The position numbers and the translations under genes were made by a program. Source: Dipteris shenzhenensis (Eukaryota > Polypodiophyta > Polypodiopsida > Gleicheniales). From it: a stretch of 64,000 bases of DNA. Below, in pieces: positions 56,011 through 64,000 of this stretch. Numbering within the stretch: position 1 is the first letter of the stretch; every line of letters begins with the position of its first letter. The stretch lies in assembly GCA_047967505.1 (NCBI GenBank), contig CM106540.1. The stretch is one strand, 5' to 3'. The notes under the pieces were generated by a model. The model was given only the letters and a program-made list of their open reading frames with translations, was not told where the DNA came from and did not search any database.

Positions 56011-57585
56011 CCAAAGGTTTCCAAGTTTGAGGAAAGAAGACCCTTCCCATGAGTTGAAGGAAACCCAATGCAATAAGCTCATCAAATCAACCAATGATAC
56101 CATGCCATTTGCAGGCGGTTTGAAAATGTCAAAAACCAAGGTAAATTGACTCACTTCGAGCGTCCTATCAACTTGAGGTAAGCACAACCTTACAAGCTAT
56201 AGAACCGAAAAAAATAGCCACCATAACTTTTCGTCTGTAACTCGGATCAAAGTGATCTAGAAACAAAAAATGATCAGAACAAGATTCTCTAAAATCTTGT
56301 AATATCCAAACCATAATTCAACACTTGGAACTCTAAATATAGACCATGAATCCCCAAACCATAAATGGCAACACTAAGCCATCCAATGGATGACATAAAG
56401 AACCAGCTCACTCAAGCGAGCTAAGCATCATCACCTCAAAACAAATTGCATGGTCTCTCTCATGCGAGTGCAAGCGCAATAGGTGAATGTGCATGGCTCC
56501 ATCTTGTGAGTGTAAGTGCAGGAATGTGCATGGCTTCTTCTCGCGAGTTACAGTGAGTCTGAGCAGAGTTTGACAGAAGTCCATTGCAAGATCTAAAGAT
56601 ATGAGTTTGACGGAATTCCATCGGAAGATTTGAGTTTGACAGAAGTCTATCAGAAGATTTGAAGATCCATGGAAGGCATTTAGCTCGTGAGTTGGCTGTG
56701 GCTAAAGGTAGCTAGGTGAGTTAGAGTTGTTGCATCAGTGGACATGAGTCCAAAACCGTTTTGTCGTTGGTGTTACTAAGTACACAATGTTGGAAATTGA
56801 ATATACTTCATTGATTTGAGCTCGTTATGTTATCCATTTCTCTCTCTTTTTTGTGGTTTATGTTATCATGTGGCTCTACTCTACCAATTCATTAAAGCAT
56901 AGTCTTAAGATCAAGTTCATTCCATTTCTGTTGGCTTAGCGCAATTACTCATCACTATTAAAGGCAGTTGAACTGTAATAATCGATTGTCATTCTATGTG
57001 TTGAGGTCTCATGGATTGGTGTGTCTCATTTTTGTCAGTATTTTTCGGGTCTATGATTTCATAGTCTATTTGTGTGCAATATGAGTTTGGAGTTTCATTA
57101 GTGCAGTGTACGTGTCTGTGGTTGTGTTGGACCATTCTGCAAACCATACTGTTCGGACAACTCTTCATTGGATAGGACATGATGTGGCCAGTGGGTTTTG
57201 TGGCATTCATTTAGCTTATTCAGTCGGAACGTCTTTTAACAGTTTCCTTGTGGTAGGTCTTTTAGTTAGGTTGTGGATGTACCAAAGTTGTGGAATAGCG
57301 TGGTTTGTGATAAAAGTCATAATAAATTGGGAGGACTATTAGTTCGGGACCCATTTGGATCATTAACATAAGTTATTTTTTTAGATGACCTGCAAGACAA
57401 TCTAGATGTCTATATTTTGGCTCATAAAGTGGGTTTGAGTGGCTCACTTGGAAATTGGTATGGTGAAAACATGGTTTAGTCAGAATGTGTGATTAAAAGT
57501 GTAGAACTTCACTATTCAGCACATGTATTAAAGCCGAAACTTTCCTTGCAAGACCTTAACGCTTCTACCGTTTGGGTTGTCCTCA

Positions 57586-57678
57586 GATCTTGTTATACAT
57601 TGGTTCCCATGTTTACATAGTCTTGATTGAAAGATCTTGTTATACATTGGTTCCCATGTTTACATAGTCTTGATTCAA
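57586..57678. repeat. 47-base tandem duplication
   Basis: agatcttgttatacattggt to agtcttgattga and its repeat are identical over about 44 bases, differing only at the last bases (ttga/ttca). Confidence 0.9.
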
Positions 57679-58689
57679 TCAAACCTTAAGAGCTCTTAAC
57701 CTTTCGTATATAAAAGGAAGAAGCATCAAAGTCAATCTCCCTTTTGCAAGAGGTCTTGGAAGAGGATATTGAAAATACATTTGTGCATAGTCATATACTA
57801 AAGGGAGGCTATTGAAGGTTGTTTTCTATCTATATTTGAAAGAGGGAAAGTCATTGGAAAGGAAGGATATTAAAGGAATAAGATAATAACCAACATGTGT
57901 ATGTTGTATTAAAGGCCCCTGATTTTGTAATGAGTTAATTTTGTTCATTTGAAAGATTAGCTATTATAAAATAGTCATTCCCAAATTTTGTTTACTAATA
58001 AGACCCCTATCATGCAATATATCACCGTGCTGGTTTAGCCAAGCACTAGCTACGTGATTGTCCTAAACTAACATGGTTGAAGATCAATATATTTTGCAAC
58101 AAAAAGAAACAATAATATATTTTTATTGTCTGATTGATGACCATCCCGGTGGTTGAAATTGTTATGTTTCCTAGTAGTTAAACATTATTTAAGTTTAATT
58201 TTTGGGTGGTTTGGGTCCTACACTGATTAATTTCTAAATTGGGATGGCTTGGACTTAATGTGTCCTAAACCATTGCGGTGGTTTAGGGCACATTATGCAA
58301 TAAATCACCGAGCTGGATCAAGTTAAACATGAGTTATGTGATTGTCCTAAACCAACATGATTGAAAAGAATACATATGAATTTGATTGGACTACGGAGTT
58401 TCAAGATAGCTATGAATCTTGATAACCTATGCATGCTAAATAGGTTAGTGGCTTACTATATTGCCGATTAAGTAGGGAACCTTTATTAGATATACTTTCT
58501 TGCAAGCTTGTCCTCGGTGTTAGTGTATTAGGTATTATGCTCTTTAACCCTTAGTGCAACACACTCTTATTTGGTGTAGTTGTGACCTTGGTTCGTGTGT
58601 AATCTTGTACATTGCATGAGTCCATATCGAGCATGGATTAATCATCTAGAAGAAATGCCTGGTCATCTTATTTCCATACCAAACCCATC

Positions 58690-59540
58690 CCACCTTGGAG
58701 GAGTGATATGGGAAATTGCCCTATGCATCTCCATGGTCTAGAGGTCAAGTTGTGCACTTTTGTGTTGGTATGCAAGCCACTACAAGGCATGGTCTTGCTG
58801 CTTAAGTCTCTCTATCAAGGGGTTGCATCTCAACGCTTTCTCCCACTCTTGTGGAGATTGTGGTTGCTTGAAGTGCTTGTTTGTAGCTCATCACTATTAC
58901 TCTAAATAGCATCTACTACTTATCTAAGAAATATCCCTACTATGGCCTGTTGAACCTCCTCCTCCTATAGTAATGCATGGGGAGTTTGTACCCCTTCTGA
59001 GTGATTCCTTGATGGGATACTTCAAGTGAAGCACAACTAGGGAGTGTTCAAACATCATCCTGGTTTCCAAGATATTCGTGGCTCCAACTTTGTGTGTAGC
59101 CAAGTCCCCCACATGAAATCTATTTAGTCTCTAAAGTAGTTTGTCATGCCACCTTTGGCTGAAGGAGAAAAGAACGTGAGTCTCTTGCTAGGGATCCTAG
59201 CTGCTAACCGTGAATTTTAAAGTGCTTCCATGTGCTATGCTTGATCAAAGGCATTGCTGAGAAGAATACTTATCCCTACTTGTCCTCAGTTGAAGTGTCC
59301 TCCAACAATCCAAGAGTCTGCATTTGAAAGGCTCTTGGTAAGCCACCTCTAGAAAGGTGCATACGGATATACATTCTTGATTCCAATCCTAAAGTCTCCT
59401 ATCCTCAAGCCTTTCCCCTCCTATGTGCTCACCCTAATTGAAGGCATCTAGGACTAAGGCCTAGGCTACTGAAATGCACACAGCTTTGCTCGAAGCTCCT
59501 ATTCATAGCTGGAGACCAATTCAAGTCTATCCACAGAGCC
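58690..59540 (-). pseudogene. LINE endonuclease relic (copy 1)
   Basis: tccaacaatccaagagtctg at 59292 matches the LINE endonuclease DNA at 41729 (tccaacaatccaagaatcca), and flanking blocks follow the same order. Minus-strand frames give a C-terminal endonuclease-like block (HKVGATNILETRMMFEHS). There are many stops. Confidence 0.6.
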
Positions 59541-60269
59541 CATTCTCCCATGAGTTCTTAACCTTTGGAATATAAATAGAAATCAATTGGTTTGACAAGG
59601 AAAGTACTTTTGGGTTGTGGAATTATTTGGATCATTGGAGAAGCATCAAAATCAATCTCCATTTTGCAAGGGGTTTTAAAAGATGATATTGTAAGTACAT
59701 TTGTGGACATGCATAAAATAAAGGGAGGCTATTAAAGATTTTTTCTATCTATGTTTAAAAGACACAAAGTTATTGGAAAAGAAAGGGAATACAAGAATAA
59801 CATAAGAACCAGCACGTGTGTGTTGTATTTATGTGGCTAGTAGGACATTACCGTTCTTAGATCCCATAATAACTCGATTTTGTTGATTGCGAAGATTAGT
59901 TATTATAAAATATTCATTCCCAACTTTCCAAGGCCATTAAGGACCCTAACAAATTGTGCATGAATTTAATTGGACAACAGAATGTCAAGATAGCTTTGAT
60001 GCTTTGGTAACCTATGCATAGTTTACTATACCTTGATGATAGTTGCTAGTTAGGCAGGGCATTTTTATAGGATATACTTTCTTACAAGCAGGTGCTTGAT
60101 ATTAGTGTGTTAGGATCTGTAACCCTTAGTGCACTGCACTCTTATTTGGTGTATTTGTGACCTTGGTTTGTGTGTAACATTGTGCACTGCTTGAGTCCTT
60201 GATGAGTACAGACTAGTGGTCTAGAAGAACTACCTTGTCATTAAATCCCCCTATTTAATCGATCGCACC

Positions 60270-60819
60270 TTGGAGGAGTGATATGAGAACTCTACCATTT
60301 GGATTTCCACAGCTCGGAGGGTAAATTGTGCACTTTGTATTTGTCTGCAACTACAAGGCAGGGTCCTATTGCTTAAGTCTTTCTATGGAGGTCCAGTCCT
60401 ATCTCAATCATTTCTCCCACACTTGTAGAGACTATTATTGTTGAAGCAGTTGTATGTAACTCATCATTACTACTTTGAATAGTATCTACTACTCATTTGG
60501 CCCAGGGAGTCCTCCCCTTTTTTTCATATCCATGCTATGGTATGTTGAACCTCCTCTTATAGCAATGCATGGGGAATTCCGATCCCCTTTTGAGGAAGTC
60601 CTCAATGGGTTGCTTGAAGTGAAGCATAATTGGGGAGTGGTCAAATATTGTCATGGTTGCAAAGATATTCATGGCTCCTCTTTTGTGCATAGCATCCCCC
60701 ATGTAAAGTATCTTTAGTCTCCAAATTAGTTTGTCATGATGCCTTTGGCCCAAGGAATAACAAAGGCTACTCCAGAGTTTAGAGAACTACACCTCTTGCT
60801 GGGGATCCTGGCCACTAAC
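60270..60819 (-). pseudogene. LINE endonuclease relic (copy 2), cut by gypsy F
   Basis: The minus strand reads DKLIWRLKILYMGDAMHKRG and FATMTIFDHSPIMLHFKQP, the latter like the endonuclease S-D-H-x-P-V motif. It corresponds to copy 1 and stops at gccactaac, where the gypsy F LTR starts. Confidence 0.6.
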
Positions 60820-61292
60820 TGTTAGGGGCAAAAGCAGCAACAGTAAAGAGGAGCTAGGGGGGGAGTCCTTAGATCATTAGTCCTTCGATTATTATTAATA
60901 CGTTGTATCTAGTTTATTAATGAGATATGAAAAGACGGAAGTTCTAGGGGCAGGCGGAGAACTGAATAGGCACGGCAACCGTGAAGGAGTTATGTGTGCC
61001 GCGGTTAGATAAGAGAGAAGAGAGCGATCATTCAGGGGGATCAATTGAGGCTCATTGATGAGGATCGGAGCAAGGATCAGTGCTATGTATCAGAGAGTAC
61101 AGTGTTGTATTGCTCGGAGAAATGTAATACAGAGATTCTATTGCATCTACCTTATTGTTTTATCATGAATGATTCCGTCGATCACTGTTCTACTCTATGT
61201 ATTTTCATACGCAGTTCTGAAGTACGATTACGCATGTAAATCTGTCGCAGTAGTGCGTTTCGAGTTAGTCTTCAGAGTAGAGAGGGCTAACA
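60820..61292 (+). repeat. 5' LTR of gypsy F
   Basis: 473 bases, starting TGTTAGG and ending CTAACA, so the termini are inverted (TGTTA/TAACA). The 3' partner is outside the window. Confidence 0.8.
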
Positions 61293-61295
61293 CTT

Positions 61296-61307
61296 TGGCG
61301 ACCACGG
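61296..61307 (+). other. Primer-binding site of gypsy F (TGGCGACCACGG)
   Basis: Starts with TGG three bases after the LTR end. It is not the initiator-Met type; the matching tRNA was not identified. Confidence 0.55.
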
Positions 61308-61399
61308 AAGATTTCCATGTTCGTCGCGGTGGATTCCCCCGGAGAGGTTGGATGCTCCCCATCTGTAACACTCTGATTCCTCGGTGCGAGGCCTAGCGC

Positions 61400-63409
61400 A
61401 TGAATGACGCTGGGAGTGAGCCAGGGGGAACATCGCGCTCTCCGAAACGGCCTCGGGAGCCTGCAACTCCAGTATCGGCACGTACAACCCGCGAGGAACG
61501 GCATGACAGATATGTGGCTCAACGTGATCTTCTCTTCGGCTTCTTCACGGATAGTGAGAGTAGTAGCCGCTCTGACACACCTCCGCTGATCCCAGGAGAG
61601 GAAGGTCCAGTCGTTTCCGGTGTTCAGGAGGAAGGCGAATCCTCCGGACGCAGTAGCCCGTTCGATTTAACAGGTACTCCTCCGGAAGACGAAGCGTCAC
61701 CGTTGCGGAATTCCCCACCACCGAGTCCCAGGAGACGGGAGGGTGGTGTGCCTGCAGGAAGCGGAGCCCCAGGTCCGTCACCAGATCCCGGTAGGGGAGG
61801 TGGAGGCGGTGGAGGCGGAGGCGGGGGTGGAGTTCCGGCGGTAAGCAGCGCGGCTATTCCACCACTGGTATCCAGGATGACGGTGAAGTACCCCAAGTTT
61901 TCGGGACGGGATAAGGAGGATGCGGATGCACATATACTGTCATTTGAGATGGCATGGATGGTGAATACGGCTCCACCAGTGCAGGCGACAGATCTTATGA
62001 AGATGGCGACTTTCATCCCGACACTGCAGAAGCAGGCGGCAGTATGGATCGCGCAATATGGAGCTACCCATTTTGCCACGTTTGATCTACTGCGGGATGC
62101 CTTTTTGCTCCGGTTTCGGGAGGACAAGACCCGTGTTCATGTCCTGGCCAAACTGGGGAAACTGGAACAGAAGAACCAAGAAGTGGAGGCGTATGCGGCC
62201 AGGTTTCGGTCGTTGATCCGCCGCCTCGATACAGCAACTACCCCGGCAGTCCCTATCCAAAATGCTTACTTCATGGAGGGGCTGAATAAAGGATTGAAAA
62301 GGTCCCTGGCATCGTTGGATCTGGAAGCTCTTTCATTGGAAGAAGTCGTCCAAGCCGCGGTGAGGGCGGAACAAGTCCTGTTTACTTCCAAGGGAAGGAA
62401 AGGAAAAGTGAAGTATGAGGAGGCTGAGGGAGACTCCGATACCGATACTGAGGAGGAGTCGGATCAGTCGGATGAGGAGGAGGACAAACGTTCCATGAGG
62501 CGGAAGGCTGGAAAAGCGGCAGGGAAGTCATTTCCGGAAGGATCTGCTGCCGGAGCCAAAAGCCGGGATAGTGGAATAGGGTCCTCTTCAAAAGTTTGCA
62601 AGGATACTTGGTGTAATCGGTGCCGGAATGCAGGACACTTAGCAGAGGAATGCGGTTTGAATGAGCGGTGGTGTGCGATTTGCCAAACAGCGACGCATAC
62701 CACGGAGATCTGCCGCTATAACGCACGAATAGCCCCGACACTAGCGGTGGCAGCGGTAGTTGCGGCACCAGCCGCAGCACTAGCTGCGGTACCAGCCGCA
62801 CCGGCGAAAAGACCTTGGCGGCCGAGAACGGCTGGAACAGGTGCAGATGAACCAGCAGGGGAACGGACGTTCCTATGTTTTTATTGCAATCAACCCGGAC
62901 ATCGAAAGGTAGATTGCGAATTATTCAAGCGCCACAAGGCGGAAAGGGAAGCAACCCGGGGATCCGGAGAAGGCAAGTCCGCACCAGCAGTGAATGCGGT
63001 TCTGATTATCGAATGCGATGATGACAGTCCGCAACAGGAGAGCAAGGAGCCTAGTCCGCAGTCCGAAGAAGTACTGGAAGTACCGGCGGGTGTCCCTGTT
63101 GAAGACAACGTGGGAGGAAGGGCGAGCGGAGATGTGCTCGTGGTCACACGATCCCAGGAAAAGGTGCGGGACTACAAGGCCCCACAAGAGAAGGGGAGAC
63201 CTCCGGCGTTGGATTGGCAGGCACAACAAAAGGTGCGGTCGACGGTCGGTGAATGGGTCCAGAAAACCCCAACGGAGTTACCTAGGCCGCACGGAAAAGG
63301 CGGTCTTGGTGACGGAGAATGGTGCGAAGGTGGCAAGGCGCCTGCAAGGAGAGCAGCCAGAAGCGACTTGTCTTCCTACAAGTCCGAAGGACAGCCTGAT
63401 GCCCGGTGA
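61400..63409 (+). CDS. Gypsy F gag with three zinc knuckles (669 aa)
   Basis: ATG at 61400, about 107 bases after the LTR. The N-terminus (residues 1-150) is disordered, rich in Ser, Pro and Glu, with a Gly run (about 133-147). The capsid domain (about 165-335) reads MTVKYPKFSGRDKEDADAHI, AAVWIAQYGATHFATFDLL and LGKLEQKNQEVEAYAARF. An acidic stretch (about 340-360) leads to three CX2CX4HX4C knuckles: CNRCRNAGHLAEEC (405-418), CAICQTATHTTEIC (425-438) and CFYCNQPGHRKVDC (493-506). Three knuckles is more than the usual one or two. An Ala-rich linker lies between the second and third. It would assemble virus-like particles and bind element RNA. The pol frame overlaps its end in the +1 register. 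Confidence 0.9.
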   Translation: MNDAGSEPGGTSRSPKRPREPATPVSARTTREERHDRYVAQRDLLFGFFTDSESSSRSDTPPLIPGEEGPVVSGVQEEGESSGRSSPFDLTGTPPEDEASPLRNSPPPSPRRREGGVPAGSGAPGPSPDPGRGGGGGGGGGGGGVPAVSSAAIPPLVSRMTVKYPKFSGRDKEDADAHILSFEMAWMVNTAPPVQATDLMKMATFIPTLQKQAAVWIAQYGATHFATFDLLRDAFLLRFREDKTRVHVLAKLGKLEQKNQEVEAYAARFRSLIRRLDTATTPAVPIQNAYFMEGLNKGLKRSLASLDLEALSLEEVVQAAVRAEQVLFTSKGRKGKVKYEEAEGDSDTDTEEESDQSDEEEDKRSMRRKAGKAAGKSFPEGSAAGAKSRDSGIGSSSKVCKDTWCNRCRNAGHLAEECGLNERWCAICQTATHTTEICRYNARIAPTLAVAAVVAAPAAALAAVPAAPAKRPWRPRTAGTGADEPAGERTFLCFYCNQPGHRKVDCELFKRHKAEREATRGSGEGKSAPAVNAVLIIECDDDSPQQESKEPSPQSEEVLEVPAGVPVEDNVGGRASGDVLVVTRSQEKVRDYKAPQEKGRPPALDWQAQQKVRSTVGEWVQKTPTELPRPHGKGGLGDGEWCEGGKAPARRAARSDLSSYKSEGQPDAR

Positions 63410-64000
63410 GGAGGGTGTTGAACCATATGATTTATGGCAAGATTTGCGGAAACAGCAAATACACATGACAATGGAGCAATTGTTAGCATTGGTACCCAAC
63501 TTCCGGAATTCTCTCATCAAACAATTGACGGAACCAGTCAGGGCGATGGAGTCGGAGATGGAAGCGGTAACAATGGAAGTGTCGCCTGACGGATCTGCAA
63601 AGCCTGAAGCGGAAGAACAGCCTCCTGTTTTTGATGAAGCGGTCCCGGTAATTTCCGTAACGCTGGAGAACAGCCGTGTGGGAGGGGTGTTGCTGGACGG
63701 AGGGTCTGGGGTCAACATCCTGTCCGAACAAATGCTGGTGCCGTTGGGTATCACAAAATGGGAATCCGCACCCTTCGCCGTTCGGATGGCGGACCAACGG
63801 AGAGTGCAGCCGTTAGGATTGCTCCGTGGATTGAAAATGGAGGTTTGCGGCGTGAAGTTCGAAATCGCTGCGGTGATTCTCCGGATGGAGGATATTAGCG
63901 GGTCATACCCGTTATTGCTCGGAAGACCGTGGTTGCGGCAGGCCCGTGTGAAACAAGACTGGCAATCCGACCGCATCACCATTCGGAAAGGAAAAAAGAA
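63399..64000 (+). CDS. Gypsy F pol start: aspartic protease (partial)
   Basis: This frame is +1 relative to gag. It has an ATG at 63399 inside the gag end and stays open to the window edge. The protease site is VGGVLLDGGSGVNILSEQ (D-G-G-S in place of D-S/T-G), followed by RMADQRRVQPLG and SYPLLLGRPWL, the G-R-P-W-L end of the protease. D-G-G-S/A sites of this kind occur in Tat/Athila-like plant lineages. The overlap suggests +1 frameshifting or internal initiation for pol; upstream frame-0 sequence is also open for a short distance, so the start is uncertain. Confidence 0.75.
   Translation, partial: MPGEEGVEPYDLWQDLRKQQIHMTMEQLLALVPNFRNSLIKQLTEPVRAMESEMEAVTMEVSPDGSAKPEAEEQPPVFDEAVPVISVTLENSRVGGVLLDGGSGVNILSEQMLVPLGITKWESAPFAVRMADQRRVQPLGLLRGLKMEVCGVKFEIAAVILRMEDISGSYPLLLGRPWLRQARVKQDWQSDRITIRKGKK

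Larger units (their letters stand above)
53363..57585. other. 3' region of the gene and intergenic DNA, no further gene seen
   Basis: It includes the presumed 3' UTR. No convincing protein was found on either strand. Microsatellites are listed separately. The frames at 54158-54552 are driven by the (caatct)n repeat and short Lys/Glu-rich stretches. Confidence 0.4.
57693..60819. repeat. Imperfect direct duplication, ~1.86-kb unit with LINE relics
   Basis: Copy 1 (about 57693-59555) and copy 2 (59556 to the LTR at 60820) share many blocks in order: cttaaccttt, aatcaatctcc, aaagggaggctatt, ggatatactttctt, cttatttggtgta, accttggaggagtgatatg and the LINE endonuclease remnant. Copy 1 has about 400 extra bases (57950-58370), and copy 2 is cut by gypsy F. 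Divergence is perhaps 20-25%, so it is old. Confidence 0.8.
60820..64000 (+). mobile_element. Ty3/gypsy element F, plus strand, partial (window edge)
   Basis: 5' LTR at 60820-61292, primer site at 61296, gag at 61400-63409 and pol start to the window end. No disruption was seen in the visible coding part, unlike every other element here, so F is probably the youngest gypsy in the window. It inserted into the second copy of the LINE-relic duplication. Confidence 0.85.

Noticed and set aside
63278-63982. Minus-strand frame of 234 codons at the right edge
   Set aside because: It lies opposite the gypsy F protease, which has clear motifs on the plus strand.
1-64000. tRNA, rRNA, CRISPR arrays, bacterial operons
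   Set aside because: None seen. The tRNA-like matches are primer-binding sites of retrotransposons, and the repeats lack CRISPR spacing.

Overview
The window looks like nuclear DNA of a land plant with a large, transposon-rich genome (fern, lycophyte or gymnosperm would all fit; the sequence alone does not fix the species). The evidence is the mix of plant-type Ty1/copia elements with initiator-Met primer sites, chromodomain-bearing and other Ty3/gypsy elements, an L1-type LINE with a plant-style C-terminal zinc-binding domain, and one spliced host gene with a very long intron. No rRNA, tRNA, CRISPR or bacterial-type gene was recognised.

Host gene: three exons (14134-14388, 14478-14671, 53056-53362, + strand) encode the C-terminal 251 residues of a DEAD-box-helicase-like protein. 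Splice phases match exactly, with no internal stop, yet motifs II, III, V and VI are all altered. The second intron is about 38.4 kb and holds most of the transposons. Earlier exons lie left of the window or are absent.

Layout: 1-4100, pieces of two older LTR elements. 4101-7000, a copia LTR, leader and broken gag. 6998-12071, a minus-strand gypsy element that has lost its reverse transcriptase. 12845-13195, a LINE endonuclease scrap. 14134-14671, host exons. 15141-15375, a copia RNase H scrap. 18336-36196, a minus-strand gypsy (B) split by a second gypsy (N, 19504-30897, itself carrying a foldback/MITE-like element and a TRIM-like mini-LTR element) and by a third gypsy (C, 31438-36196). 36197-51718, an old copia (E) split by a young copia (D, 36363-50694) with a perfect 5-bp target duplication. 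D itself carries an 8.3-kb LINE (37658-45928) bounded by a 13-bp target duplication. 53056-53362, last host exon. 53363-57690, no gene seen apart from simple repeats. 57693-60819, a ~1.86-kb imperfect duplication containing LINE endonuclease relics. 60820-64000, a gypsy element with an open gag of 669 codons and the start of pol, cut by the window edge.

The most unusual signals are: (1) the apparently catalytically dead helicase-like gene across a 38-kb intron; (2) about 30 GTAC tetramers in ~440 bases of the copia D leader, matching the core of plant SBP/SPL binding sites; (3) a near-identical ~1-kb tandem duplication in LINE ORF1, including a domain I do not recognise; (4) most in-frame stops in otherwise readable elements being TAG (or TAA) where glutamine is expected, as CAG/CAA deamination would give; (5) a strongly strand-biased G-rich LINE 5' region.
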